Positions 1-8,632 of a stretch of DNA of 64,000 bases are shown piece by piece. The notes below the pieces were generated by a model. It did no database searches and was not told the DNA's origin. It worked only from the letters and a program-made list of their open reading frames with translations. The translations under genes were made by a program, and so were the position numbers. Origin of the DNA: Flavitalea plasmicola (GTDB lineage Bacteria; Bacteroidota; Bacteroidia; Chitinophagales; Chitinophagaceae). The stretch covers positions 1,281,007 through 1,345,006 of the forward strand of contig NZ_JAUOTO010000001.1 in assembly GCF_030546645.1 (NCBI RefSeq). Reading direction: 5' to 3'. How positions within the stretch are numbered: position 1 is the first letter of the stretch; each line of letters opens with the position of its first letter.

Positions 1-310
1 CCAGCTGCTGGACCTGGATGATGTATTCTCCTGTCCGATTGCTGACATCGAACGGTTTTTTCTCCTGGGGGTTGTAGATATTGCCCGTAAGGGATAGGTT
101 GGGATTGTTGTATAGTGATGCCTGGATAACACTCGCCTTTGCAATGTCTATGTTATACTTCTCCGCCAGCAGCACCAGGTTCTTGTCCAGAAATTGTTGT
201 TCGGCTTCCTGTAAGGTGATACGTATCGTGTCCTGTGAATGCGCCTGAACACTGATAAATAGCACGATCATTGCCGAAAAGCCATTTAGCTTAATGGATC
301 TTCGTTTCAT
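1..310 (-). CDS. TolC-family outer membrane efflux protein (CzcC-like), N-terminal part only
   Basis: Read on the minus strand from an ATG at 310, this frame stays open to the window edge, so only about 103 N-terminal residues are present. They begin with a hydrophobic signal peptide ending near VQAHSQD, followed by the first helix of a TolC/CzcC-type channel (LQEAEQQFLDKNLVLLAEKY, then SLYNNPNLSLTGNIYNP). The family forms the outer membrane channel of heavy-metal RND efflux systems. The rest of the operon, presumably a CzcB-type adaptor and CzcA-type pump, would lie to the left of the window. The small secreted protein at 358-729 precedes it with a 47-bp gap. Confidence 0.8.
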   Translation of the reverse strand, partial: MKRRSIKLNGFSAMIVLFISVQAHSQDTIRITLQEAEQQFLDKNLVLLAEKYNIDIAKASVIQASLYNNPNLSLTGNIYNPQEKKPFDVSNRTGEYIIQVQQL

Positions 311-357
311 CTCGACTCGAGTGATTATAGGTTGATAGTTGGGAGTTATTGGAGCAG

Positions 358-729
358 CTAAGAAATGTCGCGAACTTCCGGCGGGGGCGTCAGTGTTTCG
401 ATGGAGATGAGCTTTATTTCATCGGATCTGTATTCTGCAAAATGGGTTGTATTGCATTGCAGGGTATTTTCTACCCGGACGATTGAAACAGGTTGGAATA
501 AAAGATAATTAGGCACTTTGGCGATGTGGAAAGCCTGGCCTGTATCGTCGTCTTCATCGTCAGCGGTGGTGTCGTAACCAAGTACAACCCCGACATATTC
601 CACCACGCTATTTATATCATCCAACTTCCTGCCCAAGGCATCGAATGCATCCACCTCCGGCAGTTGCGGCAGGAACATAGAGGTATTCATGTGTGACAGT
701 AAGACCAGGAAAGCCAGGACTTTTTTCAT
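358..729 (-). CDS. Small secreted protein of unknown function preceding a metal efflux operon
   Basis: This 123-residue protein has a short N-terminal hydrophobic segment (MKKVLAFLVLLSHMN) that looks like a signal peptide. It also has an acidic run (TADDEDDDTG near residues 55-64) and one cysteine/histidine patch (LQCNTTHF near 90-97). It is transcribed just ahead of the CzcC-like gene. The position resembles that of the HYC_CC_PP protein ahead of the copper operon further right, but I see no clear sequence match between the two. A periplasmic role connected with metal efflux is inferred from position only. Confidence 0.6.
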   Translation of the reverse strand: MKKVLAFLVLLSHMNTSMFLPQLPEVDAFDALGRKLDDINSVVEYVGVVLGYDTTADDEDDDTGQAFHIAKVPNYLLFQPVSIVRVENTLQCNTTHFAEYRSDEIKLISIETLTPPPEVRDIS

Positions 730-798
730 ATCCAGGCCAAATATACAGTAATATACCGGAAAACCCGGGCGGGCTGATTATGTGTTATTGGCTGACTA

Positions 799-1821
799 TC
801 AGCCATTTTGTTTTACCAGAGGAATAACTTTCCTGCCGATCAGTTCTATCGAAGACATTAATTGCTGGTGACTAAGACCCGCATTATCCATCTGAAAGGT
901 AAACCTGTCCACTCCGCCTAAAGCTTCACTATGCCGAAGTAATTTTTCAGCCACTTGATCAGGTCCACCCACGACCAATACACCTTTGGGGGCGATCAGC
1001 CTGTTGAACTGTGATTGGGTCACCGGCGGCCAGCCGCGTTCCTTTCCCAATCTGGTCCAAAGCGCTGAATACCCCGGATAATAATCCGCAATGGCTTCCT
1101 CATTGGTGGCCGCGACATAACCTGGCGAATGTATGCCCACCTTCAACTGCTCCGGCGTAAAGCCCGCCCTGCGCCCCGCTTCACGGTACAGGTCAACCAA
1201 GGGGCGAAAACGTTCCGTTTCGCCGCCGATGATCGCCACCATCAACGGCAGGCCCAGCGTTCCCGCGCGTACGAATGATTCCGGTGTGCCACCTACCCCC
1301 AACCAAATGGGCAACTTTTCCTGAAAAGGCCTTGGGTACACGGGTTGATCATTCAAGGCAGGTCTGAACTTACCAGACCAGGAAACAAACTCTTTGTCCC
1401 GCAGCATGAGCAATAATTCCAGTTTTTCTTTGAATAAGGCGTCATAATCTTTCAGGTCAAACCCGAACAATGGGTAGGCCTCTATGGCTGATCCCCGACC
1501 TACGACAATTTCTGCGCGGCCCCTGGAGATCAGGTCGAGTGTGGCAAAATGCTGGAATACCCGTACGGGGTCAGACGTGCTAAGCACCGTCACGGCGCTG
1601 GAAAGGCGGATGCTTTTTGTCCGGGCAGCCGCAGCAGCGAGAATGACGGCCGGCGCAGAATCCAGAAACTCCTTCTTATGGTGCTCGCCGATGCCGAAAG
1701 TATCCAGTCCGGCCTGGTCTGCTGATGTGATCCTGTCAAGCAACTGTTCCATCGCATCTACACTGCTTAGGGCTTTGCTGCCATACATGGCCGAAGCGAA
1801 ACTATCAATTCCTATTTCCAT
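799..1821 (-). CDS. LLM-class (luciferase-like) flavin-dependent oxidoreductase
   Basis: This 340-residue protein has the architecture of bacterial luciferase-like monooxygenases, which are TIM-barrel FMN or F420 enzymes. The N-terminus starts MEIGIDSFAS, the usual strand-1 region. GIGEHHKKEF near residue 45 is the EHH motif of the family, and VVGRGSAIEAYPLFGF near 106-121 matches the phosphate-binding and substrate region of the LLM subgroup. The substrate cannot be read from sequence. It lies 89 bp downstream of the pirin gene, with a 14-base motif upstream that is also present before the NmrA/pirin unit, so co-regulation with those oxidative-stress-type genes is plausible. Confidence 0.85.
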   Translation of the reverse strand: MEIGIDSFASAMYGSKALSSVDAMEQLLDRITSADQAGLDTFGIGEHHKKEFLDSAPAVILAAAAARTKSIRLSSAVTVLSTSDPVRVFQHFATLDLISRGRAEIVVGRGSAIEAYPLFGFDLKDYDALFKEKLELLLMLRDKEFVSWSGKFRPALNDQPVYPRPFQEKLPIWLGVGGTPESFVRAGTLGLPLMVAIIGGETERFRPLVDLYREAGRRAGFTPEQLKVGIHSPGYVAATNEEAIADYYPGYSALWTRLGKERGWPPVTQSQFNRLIAPKGVLVVGGPDQVAEKLLRHSEALGGVDRFTFQMDNAGLSHQQLMSSIELIGRKVIPLVKQNG

Positions 1822-1892
1822 TATCTATCTATTTAATATCAAGCATAATATGTTTACTATCCATTCAAAGTTAACGATAGGGCGCCGGTTTG

Positions 1893-1906
1893 AACGATGA
1901 TAAATG
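1893..1906 (-). promoter_or_regulatory. 14-base motif shared by two upstream regions
   Basis: The 14 bases at 1893-1906 recur exactly at 3701-3714. The first copy lies about 70 bp upstream of the LLM oxidoreductase start and the second about 50 bp upstream of the NmrA-like gene start, both in the same orientation relative to the genes. This is what a shared promoter or operator would look like. With only two copies the assignment is tentative. Confidence 0.35.
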
Positions 1907-1910
1907 GTAG

Positions 1911-2765
1911 TTAGATCCGCCCATATTTCCCTGCATAAAAATCCCGGTAGGCAGCTGCAATTTCTGCCTGGGAGCTCATTACAAATGGCCCTTCGGCTAT
2001 CACAGGTTCTGCATATTCTTCGCCGCCAAATAATAGGATATCAATAGTTGTCAGGGAGGTGTTTTTTATTTCAATTTCTCCGGCAACTTTATCAAACGCT
2101 ATAAATTCACCTGCTTGAAACACCGTATTGTTCAGCATCACATTTTGTGTGGGTAAAAATGCGGCAACCTCTGTTTTATTTTCCATTTCCAACGAAAACT
2201 GCTGGCCTGCATTTAATTGAATATGATACAAAAATTGCTTGGAATAATCCGGAATTTTCGAACTCAATTCTTCATAGTTACCAACTATTACTTTTAACCA
2301 GCCACTTTCATTTGGCAATGTTTTTTTGGGGACTTCATTGGCCTGAACAGCCATATGGGCAGGCTTTTCGGCTTTGTTTTTTGCAGGTAGATTTATCCAA
2401 AATTGAAAGCCCTGAATAAATTTGCTCTCTGTTTGGGAGTCGTAATTTAAATTTTCATCATGGATTATTCCATTTCCGGCTTTCATCCACTGTACACCTC
2501 CTGAATATATTTTGCCCTTATTACCCGCACTGTCGGAATGTTCTACTTCACCCTGGAGGATATAGGTTAACGTTGCAATGCCCCGGTGTGGATGTGCCCC
2601 TATACCGTTTTTGGTTATTATTTCTTTAATGGCGGGGGCAACATAATCGAGAAATACAAACGGACCAACTTTATTGGCATACCGATTAGGTAACATTCGT
2701 TGGATGGACAGAGGGCCTACCTCGGCTCTATTGCCTTTTGTCGAAAAACTTGTTTGTTTTTTCAT
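1911..2765 (-). CDS. Pirin family protein (bicupin)
   Basis: This 284-residue protein has the two-cupin layout of pirin. The N-terminal cupin carries the metal-binding stretch HPHRGIATLTYILQGEVEH near residues 58-76 and the GGVQWMKAGNGIIHDE segment near 88-103, typical of YhhW/pirin proteins. The C-terminal cupin ends with LLFGGEEYAEPVIAEGPFVM, the conserved GGxPxxEPI-like tail of the family. Some pirins act as quercetin 2,3-dioxygenases and others as redox-sensitive co-regulators; sequence does not decide between them. The start lies 4 bp after the NmrA-like gene, indicating one transcription unit. Confidence 0.9.
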   Translation of the reverse strand: MKKQTSFSTKGNRAEVGPLSIQRMLPNRYANKVGPFVFLDYVAPAIKEIITKNGIGAHPHRGIATLTYILQGEVEHSDSAGNKGKIYSGGVQWMKAGNGIIHDENLNYDSQTESKFIQGFQFWINLPAKNKAEKPAHMAVQANEVPKKTLPNESGWLKVIVGNYEELSSKIPDYSKQFLYHIQLNAGQQFSLEMENKTEVAAFLPTQNVMLNNTVFQAGEFIAFDKVAGEIEIKNTSLTTIDILLFGGEEYAEPVIAEGPFVMSSQAEIAAAYRDFYAGKYGRI

Positions 2766-2769
2766 TTTC

Positions 2770-3648
2770 CTAACTGTTTTGACTTAGCCATTCCCGAAGG
2801 GTTACAAATTTATTGGTGGCAATCTCTTTTGCTAATTCAATCTGTGACGCTGAACCCGGCCCCATGTAAGTGTATTTTTCAAAATACCCGAACATTTCAG
2901 CTAATTCCTTTGCTCCTTCAAAAAAGGTTGAGAACATTTCGGCTGGCACTTGTGAAAAACTGTGCTCTTTGCCATTTTGTTTATATGCTTCAATAATATC
3001 ATTAAAACTATTCAACTCTGTTGCCATTGAAAGGTAATTCCCATTTCCAGCTTTTTCAGGTTGCGAAAATGCCCCCGCAACTACTTTGCCTAGATCATCA
3101 ATGTCTGACATGTGAATCGCCTTTTTTGTTGGGTCAATCGGCAGCGTCCAGCCCGTGGTGCCATCTTGTTTTGGCTGTGGCCCAAGCATTCCAATAAGAT
3201 TTTGATAATAAAAAGGGGGTTGAACGAATGTTGTATATTTAAAGCCTGCACTTTTTACCAGTTCATCCACTTTAGATTTGCCAGTGAAATGAGGTACTTC
3301 AAATGCTGCATTACTAATGAATTCAACATCTGGAAGCGTTGACCAGATAAAATGTTGCATTCCCGTTGCTTTTGCCGCTTCAATGGCGTTTTTACCCTGG
3401 GCAATTTCGTCTGCACCTTCCCAAAAGTTGGTTACCACAAATACGCCATAAGCGTTTTTAAAAGCATCTTTTAATGATTGCAAATCGTTTAAATCCGCAA
3501 AAACGGCTTCATGCGCCTTGCCTGAATATTTTGCGGGATTACGGGTTATTGCCCTTACGTTAAAAGAGCCTTCATTTACAAGGGCATTTACAATACCCTT
3601 TCCTTGTGAGCCTGTTGCTCCAACTACTACTATTAATTTCTTTTTCAT
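2770..3648 (-). CDS. NmrA-like NAD(P)-binding reductase
   Basis: This protein of about 292 residues has a Rossmann start (LIVVVGATGSQGKGIV) and the NmrA-type core (RAITRNPAKYSG, VFVVTNFWEG, HFIWSTLPDVEF). NmrA-like atypical short-chain dehydrogenases bind NAD(P) and act as redox sensors or reductases; the usual catalytic YxxxK pair is not evident. An in-frame ATG exists 12 codons further upstream, but the start at 3648 places MKKKLIVVVGATG at the N-terminus as expected for the family. It forms an operon with the pirin gene. Confidence 0.85.
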   Translation of the reverse strand: MKKKLIVVVGATGSQGKGIVNALVNEGSFNVRAITRNPAKYSGKAHEAVFADLNDLQSLKDAFKNAYGVFVVTNFWEGADEIAQGKNAIEAAKATGMQHFIWSTLPDVEFISNAAFEVPHFTGKSKVDELVKSAGFKYTTFVQPPFYYQNLIGMLGPQPKQDGTTGWTLPIDPTKKAIHMSDIDDLGKVVAGAFSQPEKAGNGNYLSMATELNSFNDIIEAYKQNGKEHSFSQVPAEMFSTFFEGAKELAEMFGYFEKYTYMGPGSASQIELAKEIATNKFVTLREWLSQNS

Positions 3649-3700
3649 TTTATTTCCTGTTTGATTTACTACGTAAAATTGCATCGAAAGCCAGCCTCAC

Positions 3701-3714
3701 AACGATGATAAATG
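3701..3714 (-). promoter_or_regulatory. Second copy of the 14-base upstream motif
   Basis: This is an exact repeat of the motif at 1893-1906, located about 50 bp before the NmrA-like start. See that entry. The Crp/Fnr-type regulator gene directly upstream is a natural candidate for the binding protein, which is inference. Confidence 0.35.
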
Positions 3715-3782
3715 ACGAAAAAGAACGTAGACAAATATCTATGGAAGGGAAAAATGGAAAGATTAATTAATAAAAGGACGGC

Positions 3783-4367
3783 TTATTTTTTTAATGCCTG
3801 TTTTCGCACACGGCTTAACGTGTCTTTTGTAATACCCAGGTAGGAGGCAATGATATGTTGAGGAAAACGTTGAACAAATTGAGGGTGGTTGTCGGCAAAC
3901 TCCTGATAGCGTTTTTCCGCCGTGTTACTAATGGCGGAATTCAATCTCCGCTGGGAAGCGATAAAGCTTCTTTCGTCCATTAATCTTGTCATTTGTCCAA
4001 ATGAAGGTATTTTTGCCATCAGATCCAGCATATCTGCCGTTGTGGCAATGAGCAGGTCTGTATCTTCCCAGGCATCAATATTGTATTTCGATGGAGTAAG
4101 CATAACGGCACTTTCACGGTCGCTTGCCCACCAATTTTCAATGAAAAGTTGTACAATATGCTCTACACCTTTGTCGTCAATGCTGTATTGTCGCATAGCG
4201 CCTTTTACAATAAAACCAACGTATTTACACACATTACCTTCCTGTAAAAAGTATTGTTTTTTCCTTAGTTTTTTAGGTTGGAAAGCCGCTATGATCAGAG
4301 CTTCCTCATCATTTGTAAGTGTTGAATTAGTACGTTTGGTGATATAGTCTAAAAGGTTTTTGTGCAT
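3783..4367 (-). CDS. Crp/Fnr family transcriptional regulator
   Basis: With the start at 4367 the product has 194 residues and begins MHKNLLDYITKRTN, the usual N-terminus of Bacteroidetes Crp/Fnr proteins; an upstream ATG at 4460 would add an unlikely hydrophobic extension. The cyclic-nucleotide-binding-like beta-roll includes QYFLQEGNVCKYVGFIVKGAMRQY. The C-terminal helix-turn-helix is visible in HIIASYLGITKDTLSRVRKQ. No Fnr-type cysteine cluster is present, so an iron-sulphur sensor is unlikely. It sits just upstream of the NmrA/pirin/LLM genes on the same strand and may control them. Confidence 0.85.
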   Translation of the reverse strand: MHKNLLDYITKRTNSTLTNDEEALIIAAFQPKKLRKKQYFLQEGNVCKYVGFIVKGAMRQYSIDDKGVEHIVQLFIENWWASDRESAVMLTPSKYNIDAWEDTDLLIATTADMLDLMAKIPSFGQMTRLMDERSFIASQRRLNSAISNTAEKRYQEFADNHPQFVQRFPQHIIASYLGITKDTLSRVRKQALKK

Positions 4368-4511
4368 CACGGAGATGGTTAGTTTTACCAGGGTAAAGAT
4401 ATAATAAAACGTACCAAATAAAAAGGCAGTGTAAATCAAATGTTTACAAGTGAAAAGCAAGGCCTGGCATTGTCCGGCGGGCGGCTTTTTTCAGAATCTG
4501 GAAATTAGCGC

Positions 4512-4519
4512 TACTTTTG
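4512..4519 (+). promoter_or_regulatory. Bacteroidetes-type -7 promoter element for the copper operon
   Basis: The octamer TACTTTTG fits the TAnnTTTG consensus of the Bacteroidetes primary sigma factor. It lies only 13 bp before the ATG at 4533, which would give a very short leader. A T-rich run sits near the expected -33 position, but the TTTG box itself is not exact. Confidence 0.4.
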
Positions 4520-4532
4520 TACCAGGTTTTCC

Positions 4533-4949
4533 ATGAAAAAGGCCTTCGCCATCATATTAGCCGTCGTTTACCTGTCTACCTCCATGGGGGCAACGGTGCA
4601 TATGCACTATTGCATGGGCAAGCTTTTCTCCTGGGGACTGGTAAACCAGGAGAGCCAGAATTGCGGTCTTTGCGGCATGCCTAAAAGCAATAAGGGCGGC
4701 CATTGCATGACGATGAAAGATGGCTGCTGCAAGGACAAGCAGACCCAGATTAAGCTCGATAAGGATCAAAAAAACTCAGAACCTGCCTACGAGGTTTTCA
4801 GCCTTCCTTATGAAACAATAACTACCAGTCTTCCTGTCCTGGCCGATATTTATGCGGTCTCCCATATCGTCGGCCATCCTACCGCCAATGCCCCGCCCAA
4901 CCCGGGCAAAGTGCCTGTATTTCTCCGCAACTGCAGCTTTCGTATTTGA
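4533..4949 (+). CDS. HYC_CC_PP family protein (Cys/His-rich secreted protein of copper operons)
   Basis: This 138-residue protein has the three marks that give the family its name: HYCMG near residues 25-29 after a signal peptide (MKKAFAIILAVVYLSTSMG), GCC near 64-66, and a proline pair near the C-terminus (NAPPNPG). CGLCGMP and HCMTMKDGCC add further thiol, imidazole and thioether ligands suited to soft metals such as copper or silver. The family is typically found beside CusA/CzcA efflux genes in Bacteroidetes. A periplasmic metal-binding role is inferred. It is the first gene of the operon running to 12367. Confidence 0.85.
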   Translation: MKKAFAIILAVVYLSTSMGATVHMHYCMGKLFSWGLVNQESQNCGLCGMPKSNKGGHCMTMKDGCCKDKQTQIKLDKDQKNSEPAYEVFSLPYETITTSLPVLADIYAVSHIVGHPTANAPPNPGKVPVFLRNCSFRI

Positions 4950-5056
4950 TTGATTCCTCCCCATTCATTGCCTGACGTTCCGTTGGGCTGTAAGTGCTTG
5001 TTCTATCTAAGCAAGAAGCCATAATCAATTTCTCATTCATCATTAAATCAACAATC

Positions 5057-5398
5057 ATGAAGAAGCTACTCATTCTCATTCTCCTGCTGACAGGTACGCT
5101 GGTCAGCTTTGCACAAAAAGCTAAGGACACGATGCCAAAGGGCAAAATGGACACAGCAAAGACGGTGTACACCTGTCCCATGCATCTGGATGTCACCAGT
5201 AACAGACCCGGCAAATGTTCTAAATGCGGTATGACGCTCGTTGCCAAAAAGGTCGACAAAAAAGCCAGATCGAATAAGCCGTATTACACTTGCACCATGC
5301 ACCCGGAAGTCATCAGCGATAAGCCGGGTAAATGCCCGAAGTGTGGTATGGTCCTGGTCAAGAAAGAGCCGGTGAATCACGACAAAATGAAAATGTAG
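5057..5398 (+). CDS. Secreted protein with two heavy-metal-binding domains (HMBD)
   Basis: I chose the ATG at 5057, which gives 113 residues starting with a clean signal peptide (MKKLLILILLLTGTLVSFAQ); a GTG 63 bp upstream would put extra residues before it. Two tandem HMBD units follow, TCPMHLDVTSNRPGKCSKCG and TCTMHPEVISDKPGKCPKCG. Each has the CxMH and CxxCGM ligand sets known from CusB-like adaptors and copper ATPases. The protein probably binds copper or silver in the periplasm and hands it to the efflux complex. The stop codon lies 4 bp before the CusA-type pump gene. Confidence 0.85.
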   Translation: MKKLLILILLLTGTLVSFAQKAKDTMPKGKMDTAKTVYTCPMHLDVTSNRPGKCSKCGMTLVAKKVDKKARSNKPYYTCTMHPEVISDKPGKCPKCGMVLVKKEPVNHDKMKM

Positions 5399-5402
5399 CC
5401 CC

Positions 5403-6683
5403 ATGGTTCAGCAACTCATCGGATTATCCCTCCGCAACAGGTACGTGGTGCTGGTAGCAGCACTGGGCCTGTTCGCCTGGGGCGTCTTTGCCGTCAGGCA
5501 AAACCCCATCGATGCCATACCCGACCTGTCGGAAAATCAGGTCATCGTATTCACAGAATGGATGGGGCGGAGCCCGCAGATCATGGAGGACCAGGTGACT
5601 TTTCCATTGGTGTCCAATCTGCAAGGCATTCCCAAAGTGAAGAATATCCGGGGCGCCTCCATGTTCGGGATGAGCTTTGTCTATATCATTTTTGATGACA
5701 ACACCGACGTATACTGGGCGCGTACCCGGGTATTGGAAAGATTGAGCTATGCCCAGCGTCTATTGCCGCAAAACGTTACACCTACGATTGGCCCCGATGG
5801 CACGGGGGTCGGACACGTGCTGTGGTATACCCTGGATGCCCCGGGAATAGACCTGGGAGAGCAACGGGCCCTGCAGGACTGGTACATCAAATTCGGGCTG
5901 CAGACGGTGCCCGGGGTCGCTGAAATAGCTTCTTTTGGCGGCTTTGAAAAGCAGTATCAGCTGGTGGTTGACCCCATCAGGCTGCAATTCTACAATATCT
6001 CCCTGATGGATGTGATGAATAAGGTCAAAGCCAATAACAATGACGTAGGAGGTAGAAAATTCGAGATGAGCGATATGGCCTATATCATCAGGGGCCTTGG
6101 CTATATTAAAAATAAAGAGGACCTGGAAGGTATCGCCCTTGCTAATTACAAAGGGATCCCTGTCCGGGTAAAGGATATTGGTACGGTCCAGATGGGCGGT
6201 GATCTCCGGTTGGGCATCTTCGATCGGAATGGAGAAGGCGAAGTCGTCGGCGGCATCGTCGTCATGCGATATGGGGAAAATGCAGACAAGGTGATCACGT
6301 CGGTAAAAGAAAAAATGAAAGAAGTGGAAAAGGGCCTGCCGGAAGGCGTCCATTTCAGGATCGTCTATGATCGTAGCAGCCTGATCGAAGCGGCCATTGC
6401 CAATATCAAAGGCAAACTGGGAGAAGAAATGCTCGCCGTATCGCTCATTGTCATTCTCTTCCTGTTCCATTGGCGCAGCGCCCTGAGCATCATCATCCAG
6501 ATACCTATTACCATTACGATCAGCTTCATCCTGCTAAATGCTTTTGGTTTATCATCCAATATCATGTCTTTGACCGGGATTGCCCTGGCCATTGGCGTGA
6601 TCGTGGACAACGGCATTATCATGGCGGAAAACTCTTACAGGAACCTGGCGGAGTGGCAGGCAAAGCACTCACCGAATAAATAA
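5403..6683 (+). CDS. cusA: CusA/CzcA-type heavy-metal RND pump, N-terminal part (frame broken at about 6.68 kb)
   Basis: These 426 residues match the first 40 percent of a CusA-type inner membrane pump: TM1 (NRYVVLVAALGLFAWGVFAV), the signature IPDLSENQVIVFTEWMGRSP, the porter domain, and TM segments around residues 335-410 ending with IGVIVDNGIIMAEN. The family usually has about 1040-1070 residues. The frame ends at a TAA at 6681 inside a non-conserved loop after EWQAKH, and the remainder continues in the +1 frame from about 6691. The two pieces add up to 1071 residues, so this is one gene split by a single-base shift. It could be a real mutation, a sequencing error or, less likely, recoding. 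Confidence 0.9.
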   Translation: MVQQLIGLSLRNRYVVLVAALGLFAWGVFAVRQNPIDAIPDLSENQVIVFTEWMGRSPQIMEDQVTFPLVSNLQGIPKVKNIRGASMFGMSFVYIIFDDNTDVYWARTRVLERLSYAQRLLPQNVTPTIGPDGTGVGHVLWYTLDAPGIDLGEQRALQDWYIKFGLQTVPGVAEIASFGGFEKQYQLVVDPIRLQFYNISLMDVMNKVKANNNDVGGRKFEMSDMAYIIRGLGYIKNKEDLEGIALANYKGIPVRVKDIGTVQMGGDLRLGIFDRNGEGEVVGGIVVMRYGENADKVITSVKEKMKEVEKGLPEGVHFRIVYDRSSLIEAAIANIKGKLGEEMLAVSLIVILFLFHWRSALSIIIQIPITITISFILLNAFGLSSNIMSLTGIALAIGVIVDNGIIMAENSYRNLAEWQAKHSPNK

Positions 6684-6690
6684 CAGCTGT

Positions 6691-8628
6691 ATGGCATTTA
6701 GAAATCGCCCACTTAAAAGCAAAGACTACTACCGCATCCCGTTCGCGGAGCGCCTGGCCATCATTGAAAGGTCTTGTAAGCAGGTGTCCCGGGGCGTCTT
6801 TTTCTCTACCATTATCATCATCACCTCCTTTCTGCCGGTGTTCCTGCTGACAGGACAGGAAGGACGGCTGTTCCATCCGCTGGCCTATACAAAGACCTTT
6901 ATCATGCTGGTGGACGCCTTTCTGGTAGTGACCCTGGCGCCTGTGCTGATCTCCTTCTTTATGACCGGACGTTTCCGGGGCGAGCGGGCCAATCCGGTTA
7001 ACCGCCTTTTGGAGAGAATATATGAGCCATTGATCAGGCTGTGCATCAGATGGAGAAGAACGACTATCGGCATCAATATCATTGCCCTGGTCATCAGCAT
7101 CCCGCTGATCCTAAGTCTGGGAAGAGAATTTATGCCTCCCCTGGACGAAGGCTCGATCCTTTTTATGCCGGTGACGTTGCCCGATGTTTCGAATTCCGAG
7201 GTGAAAAGAATTCTGCAGGTGCAGGACAAGATCATCAAATCCGTCCCTGAGGTGATGAATGTCCTGGGTAAGGCCGGCCGGGCGAACTCCGCCACGGATA
7301 ACTCACCTATCAGCATGGTGGAAACGATCATCCTGCTAAAACCCAAAGCCCAATGGCGGTCCGGGATTGCCAAAGAGGACATCATCAACGAGCTGAACAA
7401 TAAGTTGCAGATCCCTGGGGTCACCAACGGCTGGACACAGCCCATCATCAACCGGATCAATATGCTGTCCACCGGCATCCGCACGGACGTTGGCGTAAAG
7501 GTATATGGGCAGAACCTGGACACGATCTATGCCTTTGCGCAGAAAGTAAAGACGGAATTGCAGGGCGTCGCAGGTGTGAAGGATCTGTATGTGGAACCTA
7601 TTACGGGGGGGAAATACATCGACATAACGATCAAACGGAATGAGATCGCCCGGTACGGCCTCAGCATCGATGATGTGAACGCCGTCATTGAGATCGCCCT
7701 GGGAGGCATGAAATTGACGACTACCGTTGAAGGGCGCCGGCGTTTTTCCGTCAACGCCCGGTATGCGCAGGATTTTAGGGATAATATTGAATCGTTAAAA
7801 CGACTGTCCGTACAGACCATGCAGTTCGGGCCCATTCCTTTAAGCGCCGTCGCTGATGTGCAGTTGACGGAAGGGCCCCCCATGATCAATTCGGAAAATG
7901 CCTTGCTGCGGGGCACCGTCCTGTTCAACGTACGCGACCGGGACCTGGCCGGCACGGTGCAGGAGTCACAGGACAGGCTGAATAAAATGCTGACCCGGCT
8001 GCCCAAAGGGTATTTCCTGGAATGGAGCGGTCAGTACGAGAACCTCATCCGGGGCGAGAAGACTTTAAAGCTGATATTACCGGTTGTGCTGGTGGTGATC
8101 TTTATCTTTATGTATTTCGCCTTCCATTCCGCCCGGGAAGCCCTGCTGAGCCTGATCACCATACCTTTCGCCCTGATTGGAGGGGCTTATATGGTCTATT
8201 TCTGGGGGGTGAACCTCTCGGTGGCGGTAGCTGTCGGGTTCATCGCGCTTTTTGGACTGGCCGTGGAGACAGGTATTGTCATGGTGATCTACCTCAACGA
8301 TGCCATGCAGCAGCTGGTAGAGGCAAAGGGCAATTCCAGGGAGAGCATAACGCCTTCCGATCTCCGCGAATACGTAGTGGCCGGGGCCGCAAAACGCCTG
8401 CGGCCCAAACTAATGACAGTGTGCGTTGCCCTGTTCGGGCTTATCCCCATTCTATGGAGCTCGGGGGTCGGTAGCGACGTGATGAAGCCCATCGTCCTGC
8501 CTATGATCGGTGGCGTATTCACCTCTTCCATCCATATTTTGCTGGTCACGCCCATCATTTTCTTAATGAGCAAGGAATACGAATTAAGAAAGCACGGAAA
8601 GATCGACGTGCTGGAAGTAAAACATTAA
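6691..8628 (+). CDS. cusA: CusA/CzcA-type heavy-metal RND pump, C-terminal part after the frameshift
   Basis: These 645 residues continue the pump in the +1 frame. They carry the conserved FFSTIIIITSFLPVFLLTGQ segment, GREFMPPLDEGSILFMP of the second porter half, NRINMLSTGIRTDVGVKVYG with a methionine at the position used by the CusA three-methionine site, and the last TM bundle (IPFALIGGAYMVYFWGVNLS, GLAVETGIVMVIYLNDA). The frame is open upstream of the ATG at 6691, so the ATG is not necessarily a real start. If the frameshift is genuine, efflux would be lost unless both halves are made. The TolC-type gene starts 4 bp after the stop. Confidence 0.9.
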   Translation: MAFRNRPLKSKDYYRIPFAERLAIIERSCKQVSRGVFFSTIIIITSFLPVFLLTGQEGRLFHPLAYTKTFIMLVDAFLVVTLAPVLISFFMTGRFRGERANPVNRLLERIYEPLIRLCIRWRRTTIGINIIALVISIPLILSLGREFMPPLDEGSILFMPVTLPDVSNSEVKRILQVQDKIIKSVPEVMNVLGKAGRANSATDNSPISMVETIILLKPKAQWRSGIAKEDIINELNNKLQIPGVTNGWTQPIINRINMLSTGIRTDVGVKVYGQNLDTIYAFAQKVKTELQGVAGVKDLYVEPITGGKYIDITIKRNEIARYGLSIDDVNAVIEIALGGMKLTTTVEGRRRFSVNARYAQDFRDNIESLKRLSVQTMQFGPIPLSAVADVQLTEGPPMINSENALLRGTVLFNVRDRDLAGTVQESQDRLNKMLTRLPKGYFLEWSGQYENLIRGEKTLKLILPVVLVVIFIFMYFAFHSAREALLSLITIPFALIGGAYMVYFWGVNLSVAVAVGFIALFGLAVETGIVMVIYLNDAMQQLVEAKGNSRESITPSDLREYVVAGAAKRLRPKLMTVCVALFGLIPILWSSGVGSDVMKPIVLPMIGGVFTSSIHILLVTPIIFLMSKEYELRKHGKIDVLEVKH

Positions 8629-8632
8629 TGCT

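Noticed and set aside
5760..6470. Long minus-strand open frame inside the pump gene
   Set aside because: It lies antisense to a clearly conserved CusA-type region and has no family features of its own.
6670..6695. Programmed ribosomal frameshifting in the pump gene
   Set aside because: There is no typical slippery heptamer with a downstream structure visible, and CusA-type pumps are not known to use recoding. A mutation or sequence error is simpler.
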